In this document: one piece after another, positions 56,470-64,000 of the stretch | How positions within the stretch are numbered: position 1 is the first letter of the stretch | Layout: each line of letters begins with the position of its first letter | Assembly: GCF_000714935.1 (NCBI RefSeq) | Contig: NZ_JMIR01000003.1 | Span: 1 to 64,000, forward strand | DNA: 64,000 bases | Source of the DNA: Tumebacillus flagellatus | GTDB taxonomy: Bacteria > Bacillota > Bacilli > Tumebacillales > Tumebacillaceae | Direction of reading: 5' to 3' | Made by a program: the position numbers and the translations under genes | Notes under the pieces: generated by a model | The model's input: only the letters and a program-made list of their open reading frames with translations | Databases searched by the model: none | What the model was told of the DNA's origin: nothing

Positions 56470-57756
56470 TTAGCTGTATTGCGGGAGAACTTTCTTGCGC
56501 TTGTTCACGAACTTGTCCGCCCCTTGCGCCACGAGAGCGCCGTCGGCGGCAGCGATCACCGCTTGTTTAAGCGGCGTGCGGCGGGCGTCGCCCCCGGCAA
56601 AAATCCCCGGTGCGCTGGTTTCCATCAGCTCGTTGACGACGATGTAGCCGTCCTCGTCGCGCTTGACGGTGTCGCCGACCCAGTCGGTCGCCGGTTTGTT
56701 GCCGCCCGAGTAGATGAACACGCCGTCGCAGGGAATCGTCTCCGTCTCACCGCCCGACTTTTCCACGAGCACGCCTTGGAGCTTGCCGTTTTCCTCGCCG
56801 AGGATCTCGCGAACTTTGTGCCCCCTTAGAATCTCGATGTTGCCGTGCCCGTCGAGGTCGTCGAGATGGGCTTGGCCGCGCAGTTTCGTGCCCGGCATCA
56901 AGAAGTAGATCTTGGTGGCGAACTGCGCCAGCGTGGAAGCGTCCGACACCGCTTCTTCGTCATCGCCGTAGACGACGACCGTCCGCTGGTTGTAGAACGC
57001 GCCGTCGCATGTCGCGCAGTAGGAAACGCCGCGCCCTTCGAACAGGTCTTCGCCCTTGAGCTTGCTCGTCCGCCCGCGTGCGCCGACGGCGATGAACACC
57101 GACTTCGCTTTGATCGTCCCGTCCGCCGTCTGAATTTCCTTGATCTCGCCTTGGTCTGTCAGCCCGAGCACGTTCGTGCGGGCGAACGTCGCGCCGAATT
57201 CCTTGGCTTGGCGGCGGATGCGGTCGACCAGTTCCAGGCCGGTCAACTCTTCCGGCACGCCGGGGTAGTTCGCGATCTTGTGCGTGATCGCAAGCGCACC
57301 GCTGGCGGGCGCTTTGTCGAGGACGAGCGTTTTCAACTTGCCGCGCGCCGCGTAGACGGCGGCCGAGGCGCCCGCAGGCCCCGAGCCGATGCAGACGAGG
57401 TCATACGTTTCGCCCAGAATCTCGTCTCCCATCTTGGTAAAAATCTCCGTATCCAGTTGTTTTTTTTCCTCGGTGATCCCTTGCTTGTCACCGCCCGCCA
57501 CGTTGGCGGTACCCTTGTCCTGCTCTTCGGTGATGCCGAGCAGGTCGCGCATCTTGTTCGGACGATAGCCGATGACCGGCGTGTCGTCCAAGAACGTCAC
57601 CGGCGTGGAAAAAATCCCCCGGTCGTGCAAGTCGTTAAAAAACGCTTGGTTCTCCGTCACGTTGCGCTCTTCGTACTCCAATCCCCAACGCTTCAAGTCT
57701 GCCTTGATCTTGGCGCAGTAGTTGCAACCGGTCGCAGTGTAGACAACGATTTTCAC
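56470..57756 (-). CDS. Glutaredoxin-thioredoxin reductase fusion
   Basis: The 428-residue protein fuses an N-terminal glutaredoxin domain (1-75, CNYC near 11-14 and FSTPVTF) to a thioredoxin-reductase-type flavoenzyme (about 115-428). The flavin part has GSGPAGASAAVYAARG, redox CATC and GGDARRTPLKQ. A 40-residue linker joins the domains. It would pass electrons from NADPH through the flavin and CATC site to the attached glutaredoxin. It lies 112 bases upstream of the selenocysteine peroxiredoxin gene, which suggests a dedicated peroxide-reduction pathway. Confidence 0.93.
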   Translation of the reverse strand: MKIVVYTATGCNYCAKIKADLKRWGLEYEERNVTENQAFFNDLHDRGIFSTPVTFLDDTPVIGYRPNKMRDLLGITEEQDKGTANVAGGDKQGITEEKKQLDTEIFTKMGDEILGETYDLVCIGSGPAGASAAVYAARGKLKTLVLDKAPASGALAITHKIANYPGVPEELTGLELVDRIRRQAKEFGATFARTNVLGLTDQGEIKEIQTADGTIKAKSVFIAVGARGRTSKLKGEDLFEGRGVSYCATCDGAFYNQRTVVVYGDDEEAVSDASTLAQFATKIYFLMPGTKLRGQAHLDDLDGHGNIEILRGHKVREILGEENGKLQGVLVEKSGGETETIPCDGVFIYSGGNKPATDWVGDTVKRDEDGYIVVNELMETSAPGIFAGGDARRTPLKQAVIAAADGALVAQGADKFVNKRKKVLPQYS

Positions 57757-57840
57757 GGCATGACCTCCTCTGGGTGAATGAATGATGCCAGTTGGACTCT
57801 CACCTCTTATCCTTCCTCAACCCCCAAGCCCCCAAACAGG

Positions 57841-57869
57841 AAAAAAGGACTGCTCAATTGAGCAGTCCC
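57841..57869 (-). terminator. Terminator of the SLH glycosidase gene
   Basis: The GGACTGCTC / GAGCAGTCC stem is followed by T6 on the minus strand. The stem overlaps the 3' end of the coding region. Confidence 0.8.
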
Positions 57870-60694
57870 GCGTATTTCATCATGTTGAGAATCATCACGG
57901 CCGACTCGGCGCGCGAAGTGTTTTTGGTCGGAGAAAGCGTGCCGTCTCCGTTGCCGTTCAGCAGTTTCGCGGCGGAGAGCGCGTCGATTTTCGCTTTCGC
58001 CCACGGCGCGATTTGCGAAGCGTCTTGGAACGCAATCGGCGTGCCGCCGGTTGGGGCTTTGCCTTTGTATTGCAGGGCATTGTAGATCATCGCCGCCGCT
58101 TGGTTGCGGTCGACGAGGTTGTCCGGTGCAAATTGGCCGTTGCCAATCCCGGTCGCGATGCCCGCTTTGACAGCCGCTCCGACATTTCCGGCGTACCAGG
58201 CGTCCTTCGAAACGTCCGTATACGAAGCTGTCAGTTCCGGCTGCGGCTGCAAGCCGAGCGCGCGAACGAGCAGCGTCACCGCTTCAGCGCGGGTCAAGTT
58301 GCCTTCCGGATCGAAGTGCTGCGGGTCTTTGCCGCTGATCACGCCCTTCGTCGCCAGTTGCTCGATGATCGAGCGTCCCCAATGGTTTTGGATGTCGGCA
58401 AACGTAACCACCGTAGGAGTCGGCGGCGGAGTCGGGTCGGGTTGACGCTCCGCATACGTGCGGGCGGCATACACCGATTCAAACGTGGAGAAGTAGATCG
58501 AGCCGTGTACGTCAGACCCCGGGTTTTCCGCGACGATGTCGAGGAAGTCCAGTTTCAGCGGGAACTTCGCGGTGTCCGGCAAGCGGAACGTCACGTACTT
58601 CCACCCGTTGAAGTTGACGCGCGGCTGGTTCGTCGCTTGAATCGTCGAGCCGTCCGGGCGTTCAAACGACGCGACCAGTTTCAAGTTGGAGTTGTCTCCG
58701 TATACCCACACCCCGACGCCCATCGGGTTGACGGTCGCGAGATCGGCGGGGCTTGGAATCGCCACCGTGTCTTTCGGATAGAACACGAATTGCTTGAGCC
58801 CCGTTCCGGCGCCGAACGCGTAATTCGCCGCCAGCGACGCCGGGTTGCCGCCGTGAACTTGCGCAGTCGAAGCGCTCAAGTTGCCCACGTCGCCCCAACG
58901 GGTGCTGAGCGTCCATTCGCCGGCGTTCGCCATCGAGTTCAGCGTCTTGGTGACATAGCCGATCCCGAGCGTGGAGCGAGCGGTCACACTGCCGACCGTT
59001 GCGTTGACGGTGACCGTTCCTTTTTGATCACCCGCCGTGAACAGACCTTGTCCGTTGATCGTGCCAAGCGATGCGTCCGAGGTGGAGAATTTCACCCACT
59101 CCGGCTTCATGGCGAACTTCGAGCCGTGGAACGTGCCCGTGACGGTGAAGGATTGCGTTTCGCCGTTGCCGAGGTCAAGCACAGAAGGCGAGATTTGCAG
59201 CGTGTCGACTTGGTCGAACACGGTGACGGGAACAGCCGTCGTCGCGCCATTGGAGGCTGTCGCGATGATCTGCCCGCTTCCGGCGCCGTTGCCCGCCGTA
59301 AACGTGCCGTCTGCCGAGATCGTGCCGAGCGTTGCCGGTTCCACTTTGTAAGTGACCGTTTCGTTTGGCAGCGGGTTGTAATTCTCGTCGCGGACGTAGG
59401 AGGAGATCTTCTGCGTCATCGTCTTGAACAGCTCGACAGGATTGCCGTTGTTGGCGGTGACGTACGTGGCTTTGCCCGGAGCCGACGTGCTGTAGACGAA
59501 AAGCCCGTTCGCCACGCGGCGCTCCACTCCGTCAGACGGAGAGTTGGCGACGGTCGCCTTGGTATCGCCCGCTTGGCGCACGACCATGTCGGTCGAACCG
59601 CCGCCGTCGAGCAGCATCGCGTCGGAAATGCCGCGCGATGCGAAATAGTTCGCCATCTGCGAATAGGTCAACCCGATCGATTCGCTGGAGCGTCCGTCGA
59701 CCGCCACTTGCAGCATGTGCCGGCCGTCCGACGTGATGCCGACGCCGGTCAGCGGACCGCGATAATTCGGCGTGGAATCCGGCTTGACCGGGTCGTTGTA
59801 CCACGAGCCGCCCTTGAGCAAGATCGGGCCGCCGCCGATGGAATACTTGAGGTTGGAAGAGTCGGGATTGGTGCCGTACGTCATCTTCACGATGTCGCCA
59901 GGCTTCATGTTCCCCGTCACAAACGGAACGGCGTCCGTCCCTTGAGCGATCAGTTTGACATAGCCCGGATACGGCAGTTCCATCACCGTCTGCGCGGGCA
60001 GAATGTCGTGGACTTTGTACTGCCCGTCGCTCGGCAACTTCTCCAAAACGACGACGGTGGCGTTCGTGAGCATCTCCCAGAAGCCGAGGTCGCGGGTCAT
60101 CACAATCAAGCCGTTCGGATAGCTCGCCGGGTGGACGTTCAGGCCGGAGAGATAGCGGTATTCGTTGTTCGCCGCCGTGATAAGGCCTGAGAATTTGTAC
60201 TTGTCGATCACGATTTTGTTGTCGCTTGTGATCCCGAGCACCGCCGCGCTCGACGGGCTGTGAATCAAGTTGCCGTCCCGCGTCGACATGCCAAGCGCCA
60301 TGCCGGAAGCCGACTGCTCGAAGTAATCGCCGTTCGTCCCGGCGACCGCGCCTGTGCGCACCGCCATCTGCGAAGTCGTTTCGTTGCTTTCGTTCTCCAG
60401 ATTGTCGTGCGAGAGAACCGGGCGCACCGCCACGTTCGGGTCGGTGAGGTCGGTCCAGGTCTCATGGAGCACGATCGGACCGGAAGAGGTTTGGTAGCTG
60501 TACGTTTGGTACGTGACACCCTTAGTCACGATCATCTTCGGCGTCTCGGTGGAACTGATGATGGACGGCCAGCCGTAAATCTGCGCAACCGAAGCGGCAG
60601 AAGCGGGCTGGATTACCGCAGACGAGGTGCCGAAGATGAGCGCGAAACTCAACGCCCAAGCGCCGGTTCGCTTGAGTCCTTGCTTCCATAACAT
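57854..60694 (-). CDS. SLH-anchored phosphodiester glycosidase (NAGPA-type) with Ig-like domains
   Basis: The 946-residue secreted protein starts at the ATG at 60694 and has a Sec signal peptide (about 1-34). A phosphodiester-glycosidase/NAGPA domain follows (about 60-400, with GTNGDYFEQ, SIGGGPILLKGG, GRHMLQVAVDGRSS and MLLDGGGSTDMVV). Two bacterial Ig-like/BIG2 segments follow (about 415-590), then a beta-sandwich carbohydrate-binding-like region (about 600-755) and three SLH domains (about 775-945). NAGPA relatives remove GlcNAc from phosphodiesters. The substrate here is likely a wall or surface polymer (inference). Confidence 0.88.
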   Translation of the reverse strand: MLWKQGLKRTGAWALSFALIFGTSSAVIQPASAASVAQIYGWPSIISSTETPKMIVTKGVTYQTYSYQTSSGPIVLHETWTDLTDPNVAVRPVLSHDNLENESNETTSQMAVRTGAVAGTNGDYFEQSASGMALGMSTRDGNLIHSPSSAAVLGITSDNKIVIDKYKFSGLITAANNEYRYLSGLNVHPASYPNGLIVMTRDLGFWEMLTNATVVVLEKLPSDGQYKVHDILPAQTVMELPYPGYVKLIAQGTDAVPFVTGNMKPGDIVKMTYGTNPDSSNLKYSIGGGPILLKGGSWYNDPVKPDSTPNYRGPLTGVGITSDGRHMLQVAVDGRSSESIGLTYSQMANYFASRGISDAMLLDGGGSTDMVVRQAGDTKATVANSPSDGVERRVANGLFVYSTSAPGKATYVTANNGNPVELFKTMTQKISSYVRDENYNPLPNETVTYKVEPATLGTISADGTFTAGNGAGSGQIIATASNGATTAVPVTVFDQVDTLQISPSVLDLGNGETQSFTVTGTFHGSKFAMKPEWVKFSTSDASLGTINGQGLFTAGDQKGTVTVNATVGSVTARSTLGIGYVTKTLNSMANAGEWTLSTRWGDVGNLSASTAQVHGGNPASLAANYAFGAGTGLKQFVFYPKDTVAIPSPADLATVNPMGVGVWVYGDNSNLKLVASFERPDGSTIQATNQPRVNFNGWKYVTFRLPDTAKFPLKLDFLDIVAENPGSDVHGSIYFSTFESVYAARTYAERQPDPTPPPTPTVVTFADIQNHWGRSIIEQLATKGVISGKDPQHFDPEGNLTRAEAVTLLVRALGLQPQPELTASYTDVSKDAWYAGNVGAAVKAGIATGIGNGQFAPDNLVDRNQAAAMIYNALQYKGKAPTGGTPIAFQDASQIAPWAKAKIDALSAAKLLNGNGDGTLSPTKNTSRAESAVMILNMMKYAGLLN

Positions 60695-60783
60695 TGCTTC
60701 TCTCTCTCCCTCCAACTAGTGAATCGTTTGGTAGATTTCAGTCTACTATTGATTCTCGTTGAAGACCATAGGGAGATAGTCTT

Positions 60784-60827
60784 AAAAAAAGCACTCCTCC
60801 CGCAATCCGGCGAGTGAGTGCTTTTTT
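60784..60827 (-). terminator. Terminator of the M48 protease gene
   Basis: The AAAAGCACTC / GAGTGCTTTT-type stem, with mismatches, has T-runs on both sides. Confidence 0.75.
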
Positions 60828-60834
60828 GATCGAT

Positions 60835-62106
60835 TTAGCGTTTGGTTTCTTGACTTTCGAGGTATTCGATGCGCTCGGAAATCGTCGGGTGCGTGTAGCG
60901 GAAAAACTTCACGATCTCCGGCGGGTTCGGGTCGGAAAGCGACAGTCGGGCGAGCTTTTGGAACGAATGGATGCCCGACTCCGGGTTCTCCGTGACTTGC
61001 ACGGCGTACGTGTCCGCCGACGACTCGTAATAGCGCTCGACGAAGTTCTCAAGCGGCGACGAAGCGAAGGAAATCACCGAGATCAGCAACAGCCCGAGCG
61101 GCACCGCCGACAGATCGTGCGCGTGCTGAATCTGCCAGTGCTCGCCCATCCAGCGCACGAGACGGCGGAACGCATGCGCGATCAAGTAGACCATCGCCAG
61201 TGTACCGGCGACCGTTCCGGCAAAGCCCCACAAGATATGATGCTTCACGTAATGCCCCATCTCGTGCCCCATGATGAACAGGATTTCGTCGTCGTTCAAT
61301 TTCTGCAGCGTCGTATCCCAGAGCACGATGCGGGCGCTGGGCCCGATGCCGTTGACGTAGGCGTTGAGGGCGTTGGTTTTCTTCGACATGTCCACTTCGT
61401 AGACGTTGTCGCTCGGGATGTTCGCTTGGTGCGCGAGGTCGAGGATCTTGGTTTTCAGCTCTTGGTTTTGCAAAGGTCGGAAATCGTTGTACAGCGGGTC
61501 GACGACGATCGGTTGGATGATGATCACAAACGCCGTCAGCGGAATGGACACCAACCACATCCAAAGCCACCAGCGACGGGGGCTTTTTTTCAAGAACAGC
61601 CACGCCAGCCAGATGACGGGGATCGTCATGACGGTGTCGACGCCAAGCGAGATCAAGCTGTCTTGCAGCCATGCGCCGCCCGTCATGTTGGAAACGCCGT
61701 AGTTGACGTCGACGATGTGCTTGTACCAATCCAGCGGCATCTCGATCAACGTGACGAGAATTTGAAACAGCACGGTGTAGACGGTCGCTTGCCCAAGTGA
61801 AGATCGTGTAAATATCCGCACGGCTCGGTCGCGCATCTTCGCGGAAAGACCTGCCGCCAGCACGAAGAGGAGCACGACCCAATGGAAGCCGACGCCTGCG
61901 AAGTAGAGCGCGTCTTTGAGGCGGGAGTAGTCTTCGGTGCGCTGGTATTCGGCGGTGCTCATAAACGACAGCGGATTCGCCTCGTCTCCGGTCGGCGTCT
62001 GCACCACATGCCCGGTATCTTTGAAAACATAGTACGCCATTCCCAAACTTCCCAAGAGAATCAAGAAGCAGACGGGAAGTGTCAGATTCGCACGAATCGA
62101 TTTCAT
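60835..62106 (-). CDS. M48-family (Ste24-like) membrane metallopeptidase
   Basis: The 423-residue protein starts at the ATG at 62106 behind GGGGGG. It has about seven membrane helices and the zinc motif HEMGH (about 290, IMGHEMGHYVKHH) with the third ligand in YYESSADTYAV. The layout matches Ste24/CAAX-protease-like M48 enzymes that degrade or process membrane proteins. It converges with nothing and is a single-gene unit. Confidence 0.92.
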   Translation of the reverse strand: MKSIRANLTLPVCFLILLGSLGMAYYVFKDTGHVVQTPTGDEANPLSFMSTAEYQRTEDYSRLKDALYFAGVGFHWVVLLFVLAAGLSAKMRDRAVRIFTRSSLGQATVYTVLFQILVTLIEMPLDWYKHIVDVNYGVSNMTGGAWLQDSLISLGVDTVMTIPVIWLAWLFLKKSPRRWWLWMWLVSIPLTAFVIIIQPIVVDPLYNDFRPLQNQELKTKILDLAHQANIPSDNVYEVDMSKKTNALNAYVNGIGPSARIVLWDTTLQKLNDDEILFIMGHEMGHYVKHHILWGFAGTVAGTLAMVYLIAHAFRRLVRWMGEHWQIQHAHDLSAVPLGLLLISVISFASSPLENFVERYYESSADTYAVQVTENPESGIHSFQKLARLSLSDPNPPEIVKFFRYTHPTISERIEYLESQETKR

Positions 62107-62185
62107 CGCATGTCCCCCCTGGATCATCCTATTCGCAATCTCCGGTCGTCATTCATGGTAGGATAAGGAGAGGAGGTTGATTCCA

Positions 62186-62590
62186 ATGTCAAAACGAGAA
62201 GTGACTCTCACTATTATTGTCCGTTCCACGGAGATTGACGTCAACGGGCATGTGAACAACGCCAAATATCTCGAATACCTCGAATGGGGCCGCGAAGAGT
62301 GGTACGAAGTGAACGGGCTGCATTACGATGTGTTTGCACAGATGGGAATCCAGACGGTCACGGTGAACATCAACATCAACTACCGCAAAGAGTGCAAGCA
62401 AGGCGACCAACTGACCATCACAACCGCTCCGGAACGCATGGGCAACACGTCGTATTCGCTCAAGCAAGAGATTCGCAATCAAGCGGGCGAACTGTGCGCC
62501 GACGCGGTGGTGACGTCCGTGGCGATGGACATTGAAACCCGCAAAGGAAAGGCAACGCCGGACACTTTGAGAGTGTTGTTTAACAATTAG
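62186..62590 (+). CDS. Acyl-CoA thioesterase, YbgC/4-HBT type
   Basis: The 134-residue hotdog protein starts at the ATG at 62186, with AGGAGG 9 bases upstream. It has the 4-HBT motif STEIDVNGHVNNAKYLEYLEWGRE (split by the active-site Asp and His) and the strand VTVNININYRKEC. It would hydrolyse short acyl-CoAs. It is followed by a GRAM-like gene about 100 bases downstream. Confidence 0.87.
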   Translation: MSKREVTLTIIVRSTEIDVNGHVNNAKYLEYLEWGREEWYEVNGLHYDVFAQMGIQTVTVNININYRKECKQGDQLTITTAPERMGNTSYSLKQEIRNQAGELCADAVVTSVAMDIETRKGKATPDTLRVLFNN

Positions 62591-62688
62591 ATTTAGTGAT
62601 TTGTGAATTGAAATTGAATGCTCTTCGTGTGATAATACTTGAGGTAGTTGCACAGAAAATTATTTAACAATTGAGGAGCAGTTGTTGC

Positions 62689-63030
62689 ATGGAAGATGTT
62701 TTGACAAGTGCAGGAGAGCAGACGTTATGGTCAGGGCTGGCGAATCGGACGCAGAACGCGTTCCGGGCGGTAAGCGGTACACTGTACCTCACCAACCGCA
62801 AATTGTCGTTCGTCGTCCATCCGTTCGACTCGAACGTGTGGGGTCAGAACTGGAGCGCGGAACTTCACGAGATCAAAGCGGTCGACTTGCATCCGATCGA
62901 TTTGAAAGACCTGTTCGGCGGCGGATTGCGCAAGCGATTGCGTGTGGAAATGGTCGACGGAAGCGTGGAGTTGTTCGTCGTCAACCATCTGGAGCGGGTG
63001 ATCGCGCTGCTGAGACAACAGATCTGCTGA
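62689..63030 (+). CDS. GRAM/PH-like domain protein
   Basis: The 113-residue protein starts at the ATG at 62689, with GAGGAG 10 bases upstream. The pattern GEQTLWSGLANRT, GTLYLTNRKLSFVVHPFD and LHEIKAVDLHPIDL resembles GRAM/bacterial PH domains, which bind lipids or membranes. It has no membrane segment. Exact role is unknown. Confidence 0.7.
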   Translation: MEDVLTSAGEQTLWSGLANRTQNAFRAVSGTLYLTNRKLSFVVHPFDSNVWGQNWSAELHEIKAVDLHPIDLKDLFGGGLRKRLRVEMVDGSVELFVVNHLERVIALLRQQIC

Positions 63031-63138
63031 TTGTCTCTTGGGCTTCTAATAAAAACATAAGAACTTGTAACAGGGCAGATACTACCACCGACTGTATGTA
63101 CACGAGAGAAACGTGAGATGCAAGGAGGAGTTCTGCCG

Positions 63139-63714
63139 ATGCGACGCATGTGGCTGATTTTGTTTGTCTTGGTGTTGGGAGTCTCCACCCCCTACGCTGT
63201 GAAGCGGTGGGAAGCGGGAGCGGCGGAGAAACGGCCGACCGCGCTGGAAGTGGTGTCAAACGGCGCCGTGCAGCCGTTGCAGGACGGGTTGTATTCGTAC
63301 AAGGGCATCGACACGCGGCATGATCTGCAGTGCGTGGAGTACGCCGAGCGGTTTTACACGACGCTGTACCCGCAGAGTTTTCCGTTTCACAACTCCGGCC
63401 CCGGCGCGTATGACATCTGGGAAGGCGTGGCGGAGAACAAGGACGTCGGCGGTTGGGCGTCGCACCGACAGTTTTTTACCGCGTATGAGAACGGCACGAC
63501 CGTTGTGCAGCCGGACGACATGCTGCTGTACGACCGCACGCGCGGCGGCGGCTGGGGGCATATCGCCATCATCGCGGAAGTGCACCCGGATGCGGTGGTG
63601 ATTCTGGAGCAAAACTCCGGTCACGACACCCGCAAAGTGCTGCCGCTCGTCGAGAACCGCATCCTCGACCGCGGCGTCAAAGGCGTGATTCGCCTCAAAA
63701 CCAAGGACAAGTAA
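63139..63714 (+). CDS. Membrane-anchored or secreted CHAP-domain protein
   Basis: The 191-residue protein starts at the ATG at 63139 behind AAGGAGGAG. An N-terminal hydrophobic segment (about 4-20) exports it. A CHAP domain follows with catalytic Cys in DLQCVEYAERFY and His in GGWGHIAIIAEV, then a third residue region LEQNSGHD. CHAP domains cleave peptidoglycan amide or peptide bonds. It is a single-gene unit ended by a terminator. Confidence 0.85.
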   Translation: MRRMWLILFVLVLGVSTPYAVKRWEAGAAEKRPTALEVVSNGAVQPLQDGLYSYKGIDTRHDLQCVEYAERFYTTLYPQSFPFHNSGPGAYDIWEGVAENKDVGGWASHRQFFTAYENGTTVVQPDDMLLYDRTRGGGWGHIAIIAEVHPDAVVILEQNSGHDTRKVLPLVENRILDRGVKGVIRLKTKDK

Positions 63715-63744
63715 GAGACCCTCCTGTTGGAAGGTCTCTTTTTC
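63714..63744 (+). terminator. Terminator of the CHAP gene
   Basis: The AGAGACC / GGTCTCT stem is followed by T5, overlapping the stop codon. Confidence 0.85.
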
Positions 63745-63773
63745 TACCTTTCGATCGGTTTGAAAAAAGTATG

Positions 63774-63802
63774 AAAAAACCGCCCGACTCTGCGGTGGGC
63801 GG
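63774..63802 (-). terminator. Terminator of the gene at the window edge
   Basis: The ACCGCCC / GGGCGGT stem has A6 on the left, thus a T-run on the minus strand. Confidence 0.7.
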
Positions 63803-63822
63803 TGGGTTGTGACTCGTCATGG

Positions 63823-64000
63823 TTACTCGTAATGGTGGAAGTTTCCTTCCGCTTGGTCGATTTGCTCAGCCAGTTCGAGGAAATCCTTGCCGTTGATGAC
63901 TTCGGTGTCGTCCGTGTAATGAGACGGAAGCTTGCCGCGGTGTACCAGCTCTTGAAGTTCAGCCACTCTCATCCCCGTACGATCGGACAATTCAAACAGC
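63823..64000 (-). CDS. Hypothetical protein, C-terminal fragment
   Basis: The minus-strand frame enters from beyond base 64000 and reads to a TAA at 63823. The visible 58 residues include LSDRTGMRVAELQELVHRGKLP, helical and charged, and end in GNFHHYE. The segment could be a small helix-turn-helix or excisionase-like domain, but too little is visible. A terminator follows. Confidence 0.55.
   Translation of the reverse strand, partial: LFELSDRTGMRVAELQELVHRGKLPSHYTDDTEVINGKDFLELAEQIDQAEGNFHHYE

Noticed and set aside
56470-57756. Possible selenocysteine in the glutaredoxin-thioredoxin reductase fusion
   Set aside because: Both CNYC and CATC are encoded by ordinary Cys codons and the frame is uninterrupted.
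57782-60190. An 802-codon open frame on the plus strand
   Set aside because: It is antisense to the SLH glycosidase, which has a signal peptide, recognisable domains and SLH repeats. The antisense frame is Arg/His/Val-rich with no domain, as GC-rich antisense frames are.
1-64000. CRISPR array, tRNA or rRNA genes, insertion sequences
   Set aside because: I saw no regularly spaced repeats, no tRNA-like cloverleaf or rRNA sequence, and no transposase motif. Repeated elements are terminator hairpins.

Overview
The window comes from a moderately GC-rich, Gram-positive, endospore-lineage bacterium. S-layer-homology (SLH) anchored proteins, lipoproteins, an ECF sigma/anti-sigma pair, B. subtilis-like small proteins (YqkB, YlaF, YgaC/Ntdp, YitT types), both FabI and FabL enoyl reductases, RNase HIII and ABC-F proteins all fit the Bacilli. 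The base composition and gene mix suggest Alicyclobacillaceae, perhaps Tumebacillus; that genus call is an inference. Genes lie on both strands in short transcription units separated by many strong intrinsic terminators. I saw no rRNA, tRNA, CRISPR array or transposase.

Layout. 1-4.1 kb: a cobalamin-riboswitch unit (SLH-anchored DUF4430 protein, DUF4430 lipoprotein, EcfT, EcfA) that looks like a surface-to-membrane relay for cobalamin. 4.2-9.6 kb: fabL, an AT-richer toxin/immunity cassette between two near-identical terminators, secreted and stress-like proteins and an Ntdp-type phosphatase. 9.7-12.5 kb: a phosphoesterase and a succinate-semialdehyde-type dehydrogenase. 12.5-15.2 kb: an operon of DUF4178, DUF4247 lipoprotein, a YidC-like insertase and a second DUF4247 lipoprotein, behind an ECF-sigma-type promoter. 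15.3-25.2 kb: fabI, two HesB/IscA-type proteins that each need an in-frame UGA read as selenocysteine, a two-component system, a GT4 glycosyltransferase, YitT/FadR-type genes, a lipase-like protein and a beta-lactamase-fold protein without its catalytic residues. 25.7-34.6 kb: mutY, a GGDEF/HD-GYP protein, an MFS exporter, a peroxiredoxin, MarR and an ECF sigma/anti-sigma envelope operon. 34.6-46.5 kb: rpsD, a Fur-box gene, dUTPase, thioesterase, ABC-F ATPase, a deleted SDR gene, an exported DUF2252 protein, ArsR/SRPBCC and ATP-grasp enzymes, one with an in-frame UGA. 46.5-50.5 kb: an accessory patch with a Cys-rich protein, an orphan class I lanthipeptide-like precursor, an RNase HIII pseudogene, an LRR protein and intact rnhC. 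50.6-64 kb: a cystine-type ABC importer, rsgA, an ATP-grasp enzyme, a selenocysteine peroxiredoxin behind a glutaredoxin-thioredoxin reductase fusion, an SLH phosphodiester glycosidase, an M48 protease, a thioesterase and a CHAP protein.

The strongest unusual signals are three selenoprotein genes, each with a hairpin at the right distance after the UGA; the lanthipeptide-like precursor without nearby modification enzymes; the WXG-type nuclease toxin with its immunity gene; the cobalamin capture operon; and the DUF4247/YidC operon.
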